Under the pieces are notes generated by a model that saw only the letters and a program-made list of their open reading frames with translations, searched no databases and was not told where the DNA came from. Positions 8,975-17,505 of a stretch of 45,530 nt of DNA are shown here, piece after piece. Location: assembly GCA_003164715.1 (NCBI GenBank), contig PLTZ01000021.1:29051-74580 (forward strand), given 5' to 3'. Every line of letters starts with the position of its first letter. The first letter of the stretch is position 1. The position numbers and the translations under genes were made by a program. Origin of the DNA: Opitutaceae bacterium. GTDB lineage: Bacteria; Verrucomicrobiota; Verrucomicrobiia; Opitutales; Opitutaceae.

Positions 8975-8996
8975 CCGCGGGGGATTTTCCCCGCGG
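8975..8996. terminator. Hairpin between convergent nuoN and cytochrome gene
   Basis: Perfect 8-bp stem CCGCGGGG / CCCCGCGG with a six-base loop (GATTTT), starting seven bases after the nuoN stop. There is no T-run on either strand, so it is terminator-like by position and stability only; it could serve both converging transcripts. A second, weaker inverted repeat (GGGCGG / CCGCCC) follows at 9003-9020 and lies closer to the end of the minus-strand cytochrome gene. Confidence 0.55.
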
Positions 8997-9056
8997 GCTA
9001 ACGGGCGGAGTTGGCCGCCCTTGGGGTCATCCCGGTCCCGCGACTGCGGCGCCCCT

Positions 9057-10559
9057 TCAGTTGTCCTGGTTCTTGCCGTTGTGGCAGTCGCTGCAGATGA
9101 GGCCCAGGCCGTCGATCTCGGTCGAGGGGTGCTTGAAGGCGACGCCGTTCGGCGCCATCTTCGCAAGCTCCGCCCCAGCGCCCTGCGCCAGGATGACGTG
9201 GCAGCTGTTGCACTCCGTCGCCGGCATGGGCCGACCGTTGTCCGAGACGTGCTTCCCGTCGTGGCAGCGGAAGCAGCCCGCATTGTCCATGTGCCCGATG
9301 TTTTCGGGATACTTGCTCCAGTCGGCCTTCATCTCCGGGAAGAAATTGGCGCGGTAGACCGCGACGACGGCCTGCACCGAGTCGTCGATCTGCCTGCCGG
9401 GATACTTCGCGCGCAGGCCACTCGCGATCTTCGACTCGCCCTCGGCCTTCGTGGCGTAGGCCTGGGTGAGCAGGTCGACCGCGTTGCGCTTGATCGACGG
9501 GAGCGTGCTGTCGATCCGCCTCAGGTCGAGCGCCTCGTCGACGGCGTCGTTGGGCGAGCTGTAGCGGTGGGCCGGGCGGTTGTGGCAGTCGATGCAGTCC
9601 ATCTGCCGGATCGCCGCCGGGTCGGGTTCGCCCTTGAACCCCTTGTTGCGGTAGGTCGTGACTGTCCCGGTGCTGTCGGTCACCCGGACCCAGGGGATTG
9701 TCTGGCGCTGGGGATCGGACGCGACGTACTCGACCTTCGTGTCCTTTCCCGTGTGCCAGTGGATGCCGCTTGGCTTGCCGTGCTCCTTGTCGCTGCCCCC
9801 CACCATCAGCAGCAGGCGCACCGTGTAAGGCGTGTTCGCCTCGTCCGCAAGGAAGCGCGGGAGCGTGCGCTCCAGGTTCCCGGAGTGCCTCTCGGGCCAG
9901 TGGCATTTCTCGCAGGTCTCGCGGGCGGGGCGCAGGTTGTGGATCGGCGTCGGGATCGGCCGGGGGAACGCGTTGAACGTGATGGCGTAGAGCTGGTGGA
10001 CCCCGTTGATCTTCGCGTCGATGTAGTTCGCCGCCCCCTGCCCCACGTGGCAGTCGACGCAGGCCACCCGGGCGTGGGCGTTTCGGCGGTACTCGGTGAG
10101 CTCGGGGCCCATGGCCGAGTGGCAGACCATCCCGCAGAAGCTGTCCGACTCCGTGTAGATGTAGGTCTGGTAGCTCCCGATGGCCGTCAGGAGCAGGTAG
10201 ACGAAGCTCCCCGTGATGAAGACCGCGAGGATCCTGCGGTCGCGCCCGCGCGATAGGTCGATCGCAAGGGGCGCCGGCTCGCCCAGGCCCCGGAGCCTCG
10301 CAAGCTCCCTCCTCTGCCTCCACCAGCCGATGAAGACCAGCGCCAGGCCGGAGGCCAGGAACGCGGGGGCGACGACATACGAGAGGATGCCGAGGTACGG
10401 GTTGGACCTCCCGCTCCCCGTCATGTCGAGCGTGAACAGGAAGAAGAACGCGAACAGGCTGCCGGTGGCTACGATCGCCCCGGCGAGGCTGCACCAGTTG
10501 CGCCAGCTGGAATGACGACCGAGATCGCCCGGATCGGGGCCTGGCGCGGGCTCAGTCAC
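9057..10559 (-). CDS. Seven-heme NapC/NirT-type inner-membrane cytochrome c (ImcH-like)
   Basis: Predicted quinol-oxidising multiheme cytochrome, 500 aa. Three hydrophobic segments (about 24-46, 55-80 and 109-132) are followed by a periplasmic heme domain. There are seven heme-attachment motifs: one expanded CGMVCH (142-147, C-x3-C-H) and six CxxCH (CVDCH 167, CEKCH 216, CIDCH 322, CFRCH 429, CNSCH 450, CSDCH 489). Three TM helices plus seven hemes in about 500 aa match my recollection of the Geobacter inner-membrane cytochrome ImcH, which links the menaquinone pool to high-potential acceptors; the functional transfer is inference. The start is a GTG at 10559 forming a GTGA overlap with the preceding small cytochrome gene, so the two are probably made together. 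A general cytochrome c3/NapC family assignment is the safe fallback. Confidence 0.88.
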   Translation of the reverse strand: MTEPAPGPDPGDLGRHSSWRNWCSLAGAIVATGSLFAFFFLFTLDMTGSGRSNPYLGILSYVVAPAFLASGLALVFIGWWRQRRELARLRGLGEPAPLAIDLSRGRDRRILAVFITGSFVYLLLTAIGSYQTYIYTESDSFCGMVCHSAMGPELTEYRRNAHARVACVDCHVGQGAANYIDAKINGVHQLYAITFNAFPRPIPTPIHNLRPARETCEKCHWPERHSGNLERTLPRFLADEANTPYTVRLLLMVGGSDKEHGKPSGIHWHTGKDTKVEYVASDPQRQTIPWVRVTDSTGTVTTYRNKGFKGEPDPAAIRQMDCIDCHNRPAHRYSSPNDAVDEALDLRRIDSTLPSIKRNAVDLLTQAYATKAEGESKIASGLRAKYPGRQIDDSVQAVVAVYRANFFPEMKADWSKYPENIGHMDNAGCFRCHDGKHVSDNGRPMPATECNSCHVILAQGAGAELAKMAPNGVAFKHPSTEIDGLGLICSDCHNGKNQDN

Positions 10560-10885
10560 TTGCCCATCGCGCGGACGTACGCCACGAGCGCCTTGATGTC
10601 GTCATCCGAGAGCTTCTCGGCGAACGACTTCATCTTCTCGGTTCCGTCGGCCGCCTTGAAGCCGTTCTTGAGCGAGTTGAAGGCATCCGCGTCGCTGAAG
10701 GTCTTCTGGTAGTCGGCCGCGGTCAGGTCCTTCACCTCGAGCCGCTTGCCCGCCTTCGTATGGCCCGCGCCGTCCTTGCCGTGGCATGAGGCGCAGAGCG
10801 TACCCCAGTTTGCTGAGGCGTCGGCGGCGATCGCTGCGCTGGCCGAGAATGCGAGCACGGAGACAATGGAAAGGAGCGTTTTCAT
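10556..10885 (-). CDS. Small class I c-type cytochrome, exported
   Basis: Monoheme electron carrier, 109 aa. A signal peptide occupies about residues 1-20 (cleavage near AIA-AD), the heme motif is CASCH at 31-35, and the likely axial methionine is M85 in GTEKMKSFAEKL, followed by the typical last helix DDDIKALVAYVRAMGK. It should be a soluble periplasmic carrier. Its stop codon overlaps the start of the seven-heme cytochrome gene by four bases, which suggests that it accepts electrons from, or donates them to, that protein. It lies 99 bases downstream of korB on the same strand. No clear Shine-Dalgarno sequence precedes the ATG. Confidence 0.92.
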   Translation of the reverse strand: MKTLLSIVSVLAFSASAAIAADASANWGTLCASCHGKDGAGHTKAGKRLEVKDLTAADYQKTFSDADAFNSLKNGFKAADGTEKMKSFAEKLSDDDIKALVAYVRAMGK

Positions 10886-10984
10886 GATGGGTCGATGGTG
10901 ACGGGGGTTGGGGTTGTTGTCGACAAAAGGCGGCGGAATACGCTGGGAATCAGGCCGGTTTACGCAGGCATCAGGCCGCGGCGC

Positions 10985-11932
10985 CTAGCGCATGCGCCGG
11001 AACGTCGCCTGGAGCACCTCGAGGTCCGAGGCGGACTTCGTCTTCTCCCTGGCCTTGGCGATCAGGCCGGCCTCGAGCTTGTTCTTGGTCGGCCGGTTCG
11101 ACTCATAGAACACCCCGAACACGCCGGGCCACGGCTCGGAGGCTAGCCGGAAGGCCGCCACCTCGTCGGACGGGTCGTGACGCAGGGCATCCTCGGGGGT
11201 GCCGTCGTTCTTCCTGAGCTCGATCGTCCTGAACTGGCCGCCCTTGCGCGGGACGGCGGCGTCAAACGCGCCCTCGTAGAACTCCACGCACTCGGAGAGG
11301 ATCTCGACCACCGAAAAGCCCTCGTGGCGGGCGGCGCGCTCCATCATCTCGGTCATGTGGTTCACCTGCCCTGCGTGGCTGCGGGCGACGAAGGTCGCGC
11401 CGCTGTTAACGAGGGTCTGCATGGGGTTGATCGGCTGGTCGATCGATCCCGTGGGGTCGGTCTTCGACTTGAAGCCGATGGGCGACGTCGGCGACGTCTG
11501 CTTCTTCGTCAGGCCGTACACGAAGTTGTCCATGATGACGTACGTCAGGTTCACGTTCTTGCGGCCCGTGTGGACCAGGTGGTTGCCGCCGATCGAGAAG
11601 CCGTCGCCATCGCCGCCGAAGACAAACACGTGCACATCGTCGCGGCCGAGGCTCACGCCGGCGGCGAACGGCAGCGAGCGGCCGTGGATGTAGTGCACGC
11701 CGTGCGTGTTGACGAAGTACGGGAAGCGCGACGAGCAGCCGATCCCCGCGAGCGTGACGATGTTCTCATGCGGGTACTGGAGCTTCTCCAGCACCCGGTA
11801 GTAGGAGGCGAGGACGGCGAAGTCGCCGCACCCCGGGCACCAGGTCGGGTGGTCGGCCGTGAGGGCCTTCTTGGTGAGCGGGACCCTGGGTGCGGTCCCG
11901 GCGGTTGCGAGCGCTGCGGAGGAGGATGACAT
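10985..11932 (-). CDS. korB: 2-oxoacid:ferredoxin oxidoreductase, beta subunit
   Basis: Thiamine-diphosphate-binding subunit that, with the alpha/gamma subunit, oxidatively decarboxylates a 2-oxoacid (probably 2-oxoglutarate) to the acyl-CoA and reduced ferredoxin. The 315-aa product shows the N-terminal WCPGCG motif (31-36) and the ThDP/Mg signature GGDGDGFSIGGN (107-117) with the following MDN. I chose ATG 11932; a TTG at 11941 would overlap the korA stop and add three residues. The gene lies five bases after korA. Substrate choice between 2-oxoglutarate and other oxoacids cannot be read from the sequence. Confidence 0.92.
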   Translation of the reverse strand: MSSSSAALATAGTAPRVPLTKKALTADHPTWCPGCGDFAVLASYYRVLEKLQYPHENIVTLAGIGCSSRFPYFVNTHGVHYIHGRSLPFAAGVSLGRDDVHVFVFGGDGDGFSIGGNHLVHTGRKNVNLTYVIMDNFVYGLTKKQTSPTSPIGFKSKTDPTGSIDQPINPMQTLVNSGATFVARSHAGQVNHMTEMMERAARHEGFSVVEILSECVEFYEGAFDAAVPRKGGQFRTIELRKNDGTPEDALRHDPSDEVAAFRLASEPWPGVFGVFYESNRPTKNKLEAGLIAKAREKTKSASDLEVLQATFRRMR

Positions 11933-11937
11933 GGCGG

Positions 11938-13791
11938 TCAAATTCTGGAGGGTTTGGCGTAGCCGCCGTCGGTGCCGGCGCGGCCCAGCCTTTGCAGGAC
12001 CCCGTTCACGATCTCCGAGATCCTGAACGTGAGGCCGTCCGTCTTGGTGAGGCTGCCGATGGACGGCAGGGAGTAGCGCGCCCGAAGCAGCGTCGCCAGC
12101 TGCCCGAATCCGTAGAGGCCCTCGTCGTTCATCTCGACCACCAAGACCTTCTTGAAGCGGGCGAAGATCTCCTCGAGCGACGGCGGCAGCGGGTGCAGGT
12201 TTCGCAGGTGGATCTGCCCCACCCTCGTCCCTACGGCCCGCAGCTGGCCAACCGCCTCGCGGATGGGGCCCCAGGTCGAGCCCCAGCCCACGATCAGGAC
12301 GTCGCCTTCGGGGTCGCCGAACACCTCGGGCACCGGAAGCGATGCGCCGAGCGCCTTGATCTTCTCGCGGCGCTTGGCCGTCATCTTCATGTGGAGGGCG
12401 GGGTTGCCCGTGGGGTGCCCCAGCTCGTCATGCTCGAGCCCGCTCACCGACGGGTACTTTCCCGTGGCGATCGAGGCGCCGGGCGGCGCGTGGCGCGTGA
12501 TCTTGTCGAGGGGATAGGGCTCGAAGTCCGCGCCGCGGGGCGAAAGGTCCGGCTTCGGGTCGACCATGAGCTTCGCGAGGTCCGGCTCGTCGAAAGCCTC
12601 GATCCGGGTCGCGAGGGCCTGGTCGGTGAGGATGAGAACGGGGGTGCTGTACTTGCGCGCGATCCGGCCCGCCTCGAGGGCCACGTAGAAGCAGTCCTCG
12701 ACGTCCTTCGGCGCAAGGACGACGCGGGGCGCGTCCCCGTGGCTCCCGTAGATCGCCTGCATGAGATCGCTCTGCTCGACATTGGTTGGCAGGCCCGTGC
12801 TCGGCCCTCCCCGCTGCACGTTGATCACGATGAGCGGCATCTCGGCCATGACCGCCCAGCCGAGGGCCTCCATCTTGAGCGAGAGCCCCGGCCCCGAGCT
12901 TCCGGTCACCGCGAGGTGCCCCGAATAGGCGAAGCCGAGCGCGTAGCCGGCCGCCGCCAGCTCGTCCTCGGCCTGCACGAAGATCCCGCCGTACTTGCCG
13001 AGCTCGGACCGGAGCGTCTCCATCACGGTCGTCCACGGCGTGATCGGGTATCCCGCGCCGTGGCGCACGCCGGCGGCGATGAGCCCATAGGTCAGCGCCA
13101 GGTTCCCGTCGGTCGTGATCTGCGGCCGGCCCCCGGAGACGGCCGGCGCCTCGAATTGGTACAGGCAATCGTGAAGGTTGTCCGCCGGCGTCGCGTACCC
13201 GGCGTCGAAGGCCAGCATCGCATTGCGCACGATGTCCTCGGACTTCCCCCCGAAGCGCTCCGAGATGAGCCCCCCGATCTTGGCGACGTCCAGGCTGAAG
13301 ATGCGCGCCAAAAGACCGAGCACGAAGAGGTTCTTTCCCTTGTCCTTCGACGACCCGCCCACCGCCTCGACCGTAGCCCCGGTGATCGGGATCCCGATGG
13401 CCCTGAAACGGCGGTCCTCCGGGTTGGGCGCGACGTGGTCGCTGTCGTAGATCAGGACGCCGCCCGGCCGCAGCGAGTTGATGTGGCTCTCGTAGCTGTG
13501 CTGGTAGAAGGCGACGAGGACGTCGGCCTGGTCGCCGGACGACAGGATGTCGCCGTTGCCCATGCGAACCTGAAAGATCGACGGCCCCCCGGAGATCGTC
13601 GACGGGATCGTCATGTACGTCATGACCTCCTGGTCGGAGCGGCCGGCGAGGCGGGCGAGGAAGCCCCCGATCGTCTGGATTCCGTCCTGGGAATTGCCCG
13701 CAAGGCGGATGACGACGTCGTTTACGGCGCGTCTCTCTTTTGCTGATTCTGGGCTGGCCCCAGGGGTTGGGGTGGTAGCGGGCAAGACCAT
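11938..13791 (-). CDS. korA: 2-oxoacid:ferredoxin oxidoreductase, fused gamma-alpha subunit
   Basis: Large subunit of Kor, 617 aa, made of an N-terminal gamma domain (about residues 20-190, starting VNDVVIRLAGNSQDGIQT) fused to an alpha domain (from about 220) with the GAGYPITPWTTVMETL motif that caps the thiamine site. The fused architecture is the common bacterial KorA form and pairs with the separate korB directly downstream. ATG 13791 is preferred; the frame stays open up to a TTG at 13833. That TTG lies inside a TTGACA hexamer on the minus strand, with a weak -10-like ACTTTT 17 bases later, so the upstream stretch may be promoter rather than coding. Electrons leave on ferredoxin, whose consumer is not visible in the window. 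Confidence 0.91.
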   Translation of the reverse strand: MVLPATTPTPGASPESAKERRAVNDVVIRLAGNSQDGIQTIGGFLARLAGRSDQEVMTYMTIPSTISGGPSIFQVRMGNGDILSSGDQADVLVAFYQHSYESHINSLRPGGVLIYDSDHVAPNPEDRRFRAIGIPITGATVEAVGGSSKDKGKNLFVLGLLARIFSLDVAKIGGLISERFGGKSEDIVRNAMLAFDAGYATPADNLHDCLYQFEAPAVSGGRPQITTDGNLALTYGLIAAGVRHGAGYPITPWTTVMETLRSELGKYGGIFVQAEDELAAAGYALGFAYSGHLAVTGSSGPGLSLKMEALGWAVMAEMPLIVINVQRGGPSTGLPTNVEQSDLMQAIYGSHGDAPRVVLAPKDVEDCFYVALEAGRIARKYSTPVLILTDQALATRIEAFDEPDLAKLMVDPKPDLSPRGADFEPYPLDKITRHAPPGASIATGKYPSVSGLEHDELGHPTGNPALHMKMTAKRREKIKALGASLPVPEVFGDPEGDVLIVGWGSTWGPIREAVGQLRAVGTRVGQIHLRNLHPLPPSLEEIFARFKKVLVVEMNDEGLYGFGQLATLLRARYSLPSIGSLTKTDGLTFRISEIVNGVLQRLGRAGTDGGYAKPSRI

Positions 13792-13934
13792 TTTGGGGAG
13801 TTTCAAAAGTGCTGGGCCCACCCCCGATGTCAACGTGTTCGATCCGACATAAGCCGGGCGTCGTCCTCGCCCCTTCCAGCGTTAGGGGTTCTAATGTTTA
13901 CGGCGAAAAACGCCGCCGTTTTGACACCGCGGAA

Positions 13935-13961
13935 GGCTGCCGCCCCCGGTGGGCGGCGGCC
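13935..13961 (-). terminator. GC-rich hairpin downstream of the efflux operon
   Basis: An 11-bp stem with one G-U pair (GGCTGCCGCCC / GGGCGGCGGCC, five-base loop) lies 33 bases past the end of the SDR gene and before korA. A smaller CGGCG-AAAAA-CGCCG hairpin sits at 13901-13915. Together they plausibly end the tetR-hlyD-MFS-SDR transcript before korA. The rest of 13792-13993 shows no gene. Confidence 0.45.
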
Positions 13962-13993
13962 CCTGAGCGGTCCTTGCCATTCAATTAGTGCTG

Positions 13994-14734
13994 CTAATGT
14001 TTTGGCGCATTCAGCTGCTTGAAGAGGGCGTCGAGCTCCGCCCGCGAGGCGCGGCTCGCCTTCGTCGAGAAGCCGCAGGTGATCTCGGGGTCCCCGCGCG
14101 CGAAGCCGGCCATCGCGGCGTCCGCGAATTCGTCCAAGGGCATCCCCGAGGCGTTCGACCCGGGAGCGCCGAGGTCGGTGTTCACGTGGGGAGGGGCGAT
14201 CTCGACGACCGCGATCGGGCCCGAGCTCAGCTGTTGGCGCAAGGAGAGCGCGAAGGAGTGCAGCGCCGCCTTCGTCGCGCAGTAGACGGGGACGCTCGCC
14301 ATCGGCACGAAGGCCAGCCCCGAGGTCACAAGCACGATGACCGGGGACTCCTGCGCGTGGAGGTGCTGGATGAAGAGCTGCGAGAGGTGGATCGGGGCCT
14401 CCAGGTTGATGGCGATGTCCTGGTGGATCCGCTCAAAGGGCCCGGCCTGGGCGATCTGCAGCGGGCTCCAGACGCCCGCGTTGTTGACCAGGACGTTGAG
14501 CCTCGGGAACTCGGCCGTGGCCCAAGCGAGGAGCGAGCGGCGGTCGGCCTCGTTAGACACGTCGCAAATCCTCGTGTGCAGGCGCGGATGCCGCTGCTTT
14601 GCCTCGCGCAGCTTATCCTCGCGCCGCCCGCAGACAATCACCTCGCTGCCCGCCCGCAGGAACCTCTCGGCGAGCGCCAGGCCGATGCCGGTGGCTCCGC
14701 CGGTGATCAGGACCGTGTTGGATTCGATTTTCAT
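13994..14734 (-). CDS. Short-chain dehydrogenase/reductase (DltE-like)
   Basis: NAD(P)-dependent oxidoreductase, 246 aa, classical SDR. The cofactor motif TGGATGIG is at 11-18, NNAG at 84-87, and the catalytic residues are S138, Y151 and K155 (YCATK). The sequence resembles the DltE-type 'uncharacterised oxidoreductase' group; the substrate is unknown. ATG 14734 was chosen because the SDR motif follows at the usual distance. It is the last gene of the efflux operon, ten bases after the transporter, so it may modify or detoxify the compound that induces the operon (inference). Confidence 0.88.
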   Translation of the reverse strand: MKIESNTVLITGGATGIGLALAERFLRAGSEVIVCGRREDKLREAKQRHPRLHTRICDVSNEADRRSLLAWATAEFPRLNVLVNNAGVWSPLQIAQAGPFERIHQDIAINLEAPIHLSQLFIQHLHAQESPVIVLVTSGLAFVPMASVPVYCATKAALHSFALSLRQQLSSGPIAVVEIAPPHVNTDLGAPGSNASGMPLDEFADAAMAGFARGDPEITCGFSTKASRASRAELDALFKQLNAPKH

Positions 14735-14744
14735 GGGATAGCGA

Positions 14745-16334
14745 CTAATCGGCCAGGAACTCGGCTGCAACGGTTCCCGCGGCTTTCTCGTCCTCCTCGA
14801 CGTGGTGGGCGGCGGGCTTGAGCAGGAAGCACAGCGGGATCGCGGACAGCAGGATCAGGCCCGCCAGTACGAAGCCGTTGTTGAAGCCGAGCACCTGGGC
14901 GCGCTGGGAGATGCCCTGGGCCGCCGCGAAGATCACCTTGCTCTGGGCGTGGGCGACCAGGCCCGGCTCGTGCCGGGCGACCATTGGCAGCACCCGGTAG
15001 CCGAGGCGCACGGCGAATGCCTGGGACTCCACCGGGATCGTCTCGCCGATGCGAATGGCGTGCACGTGGATAGAGTTGGTGACGAAGGTGTTAAGCAGGG
15101 CGATTCCCAGCGATCCGCCGACGTTCTGGAACACGTTTAGGAAGCTGCTGGCCATCGGCATCTCGCGGCGCGGCACCGCGTTGAGCGACGCCGCCATGAG
15201 GGGCGCCATCATGAGCGCGAGCCCGGCGCCGCGGGTGATCTGGGGCAGCACCAGCATCGGCCACTCCGACAGCGGATCCATGAGGCCGAAGACGAGGAGG
15301 GACGTGCCGACGAGGAGGCACCCCACGGACGTGAGCGCCGCCGGAGGGTACCGGTCCGCGAGCCAGCCCGCGACCGGCATCGTCACGCCGACCGCCAGCG
15401 CCCCCGGGAGCATCCAGAGGCCAGCCTCCACGGGCGTGTACCCCATCAGGTTCTGCAGGAAGATCGGGAACAGGAAGACGCTGCCGAACAGGCCGATGGC
15501 GCGGAAGATGGCCAGCAGGTTGCTCAGCAGGTAGTTTCGGATGAGGAACAGGCGCAGGTCGAGGATCGGCTGGTCGACCGCCATCTCGACCGCGATGAAC
15601 ATCACGGCGCCCACGACGGTGATCGCCTCGCAGATGTGGATATAATCGGAATCCCAGCCCTTGGTCTGCCCGTTGGAGAGTGCGGTGAGCCCGGCGATGA
15701 GCGCCATCGACAGGAAGATGTAGCCGTACAGGTCGAAGGCCTGCTTCTCCCCCTGGGCGCGCAGCGGGCGCATGACGATCATGCCGGCCAGGAGCGTCAG
15801 GACCCCCACCGGCAGGTTGACCGAGAAGATGGTCCTCCAGCTGTAGGCGTCGGTCAGGTACCCGCCGAGGGTCGGCCCTATGGCCGGCCCCGCCATGATG
15901 CCCATCCCCCAGATGCCGAGCGCCCTTCCCCGCTCCCGCGGCTCGAAGAGCTCGGCCACGATGGACATGCCGATCGGCTGGATGGCGCCGCCGCCCATTG
16001 CCTGGAGCACGCGGGCCGCGATCAGCGACTCGTAGCTCCACGACATGGCGCAGAGCGCGCTCGCCAGCGTGAAGACCGTGAGGCTCCCCAGGTAGAGGAC
16101 CTTGTAGTTGATCCGGCTCGTCAGCCAGCCGACGAAGGGCATGACGACGGCCGAGGTCAGCATGAAGCCCGTCGCGACCCACTCGATCTGCTCCCGGTCG
16201 ACCCCGAAGGTGCTCATCATGTGCGGGAGCGCCACGTTGACGATGCTCGAGTCGAGCACCGCCATGAAGGTGCCGAGCATGATGATGCCCAGCACCCCCC
16301 ACCGGTTGGCCCGCAGGCTCTGGTCGCTAGTCAT
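14745..16334 (-). CDS. DHA2-family (EmrB/QacA type) multidrug efflux MFS transporter
   Basis: Inner-membrane drug/proton antiporter, 529 aa, 14 predicted TMs. It has the TM1 motif LDSSIVNVALP, a loop 2-3 motif A (GWLTSRINYK), and the antiporter motif C in TM5 (GIMAGPAIGPTLGGYL), all usual for EmrB. The gene overlaps the membrane-fusion gene upstream by eight bases, giving the classic EmrA-EmrB pair. No outer-membrane TolC-like partner is encoded nearby, so one must come from elsewhere in the genome. Expression is expected to be controlled by the adjacent TetR repressor. Confidence 0.94.
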   Translation of the reverse strand: MTSDQSLRANRWGVLGIIMLGTFMAVLDSSIVNVALPHMMSTFGVDREQIEWVATGFMLTSAVVMPFVGWLTSRINYKVLYLGSLTVFTLASALCAMSWSYESLIAARVLQAMGGGAIQPIGMSIVAELFEPRERGRALGIWGMGIMAGPAIGPTLGGYLTDAYSWRTIFSVNLPVGVLTLLAGMIVMRPLRAQGEKQAFDLYGYIFLSMALIAGLTALSNGQTKGWDSDYIHICEAITVVGAVMFIAVEMAVDQPILDLRLFLIRNYLLSNLLAIFRAIGLFGSVFLFPIFLQNLMGYTPVEAGLWMLPGALAVGVTMPVAGWLADRYPPAALTSVGCLLVGTSLLVFGLMDPLSEWPMLVLPQITRGAGLALMMAPLMAASLNAVPRREMPMASSFLNVFQNVGGSLGIALLNTFVTNSIHVHAIRIGETIPVESQAFAVRLGYRVLPMVARHEPGLVAHAQSKVIFAAAQGISQRAQVLGFNNGFVLAGLILLSAIPLCFLLKPAAHHVEEDEKAAGTVAAEFLAD

Positions 16335-17493
16335 GCGCGGCCCCCGCGCGCGCCGAGCTCCCGGAGTGGATCCGCACCTCGACCGAAAGGCCCGGCCCGA
16401 TCGCCAGATCGGGCGGCGCCGTGACGGCGATCCTGAGCGGCACGCGCTGCGTCACCTTGATGAAGGTCCCGGAGACGCCCTCGGCGGGAATGAGGCTGAA
16501 CTGGGAGTTGGCGGCGCGCAGGATCTCGGTCACGCGGCCGTGCAGCCGCAGCGAGGGAAAGGCGTCGACCGAGATGTCCGCCATGTCGCCGATCGCGACG
16601 TCGTGCAGGTACTTCTCCTCGATGTTCGCGTCCACGCGCAGCGTGGCCGGGTCGAACAGGCTCACGACCGGCTGGGCCGTGAGCGGCATCGCGCCCGGGT
16701 CAAGCCAGCGCCTCACGACCCAGGCATCGAATGGCGCCTTCACCGTGCACCGGGCCAGGTCGCTGCGGGCGTTCTCCACGGCGGCCTCGGCCTCCTTCAC
16801 CCGGCTGCGCGCGAGCTCGACGGCCGCCTTCGAGGCCGAGATGTCCTCCCGGCGCGTGCCGTGCTGGAGGAGCGCCAGGTTCTGGGCGGCGTTCTCCGAG
16901 GCCTGGCGCGCCGACTCGTACACGGACGCCGCCCGGTCGAGCTCGGCCTGGGACACGGCACTGTCCTTGAAGAGCGCCTTCGCCCGCTCGAAATCGAGGT
17001 GCGCCTGCCCCTCGTCGCTCTGCAGGCGCCTGGCGTTGGCCTCGGCCGCCTTGATCTCCTCGGGCCTGCTGCCGTTCACGGCCTTCTCGTTCATCGCGCT
17101 GCTCGAGGCCACGCTGGCCTCGGCGGAGGCCAGGAGCGCCTCGGCCCGGCTGAGGGCCGCCTGGGGCATCGCCGGGTCCAACTGGAAGATGACCACGCCC
17201 CTGCGGACAAACTGCCCCTCGTGCACGGCGACCTCCGTCAGGCGGCCGCTGATCTCCGGGGCGATGTCAACCAGGTGCCCGGCAAACCGCGCGTCATCGG
17301 TATAGACGATCCCCCACATGAAGATGAGCCAGTAGCCGAGGACCCCGAGTCCGATGGCTGCCACCGTGGCGATCCCGACCAAGATGCTCTTGCGACGGCG
17401 CATTCCGTTGGGGCCCGGCGCGGGGCTCCCGGCTTCGCGGGGCTCGGCACCCGCGCCAGCGGGGAGCGAGGAGGGTCTGTCATCGGTGTTCAT
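16327..17493 (-). CDS. HlyD/EmrA-type membrane fusion protein
   Basis: Periplasmic adaptor of a tripartite efflux pump, 388 aa. A Pro/Gly-rich cytoplasmic N-terminus is followed by one TM anchor (about 38-59), a first lipoyl half (VDIAPEISGRLTEVAVHEGQFVRRG region), a long Ala/Glu-rich helical hairpin (about 110-235), the second lipoyl half (CTVKAPFDAWVVRR) and a C-terminal beta-barrel. A good ribosome-binding site (AAAGGAAAC) directly precedes the ATG. The gene begins 12 bases after tetR and overlaps the transporter gene. Confidence 0.94.
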   Translation of the reverse strand: MNTDDRPSSLPAGAGAEPREAGSPAPGPNGMRRRKSILVGIATVAAIGLGVLGYWLIFMWGIVYTDDARFAGHLVDIAPEISGRLTEVAVHEGQFVRRGVVIFQLDPAMPQAALSRAEALLASAEASVASSSAMNEKAVNGSRPEEIKAAEANARRLQSDEGQAHLDFERAKALFKDSAVSQAELDRAASVYESARQASENAAQNLALLQHGTRREDISASKAAVELARSRVKEAEAAVENARSDLARCTVKAPFDAWVVRRWLDPGAMPLTAQPVVSLFDPATLRVDANIEEKYLHDVAIGDMADISVDAFPSLRLHGRVTEILRAANSQFSLIPAEGVSGTFIKVTQRVPLRIAVTAPPDLAIGPGLSVEVRIHSGSSARAGAAHD

Positions 17494-17505
17494 GTTTCCT
17501 TTAGG

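Noticed and set aside
8969-9056. CRISPR or tandem-repeat array in the GC-rich intergenic hairpins
   Set aside because: Only two unrelated inverted repeats; no regularly spaced direct repeats here or elsewhere in the window.
10951-10981. Direct repeat ATCAGGCCG (twice) downstream of korB
   Set aside because: Nine bases in GC-rich DNA, expected by chance; no flanking structure.
11890-13746. 618-codon plus-strand frame opposite korA
   Set aside because: Shadow of korA; no recognisable motif and skewed to Arg/Asp/His.
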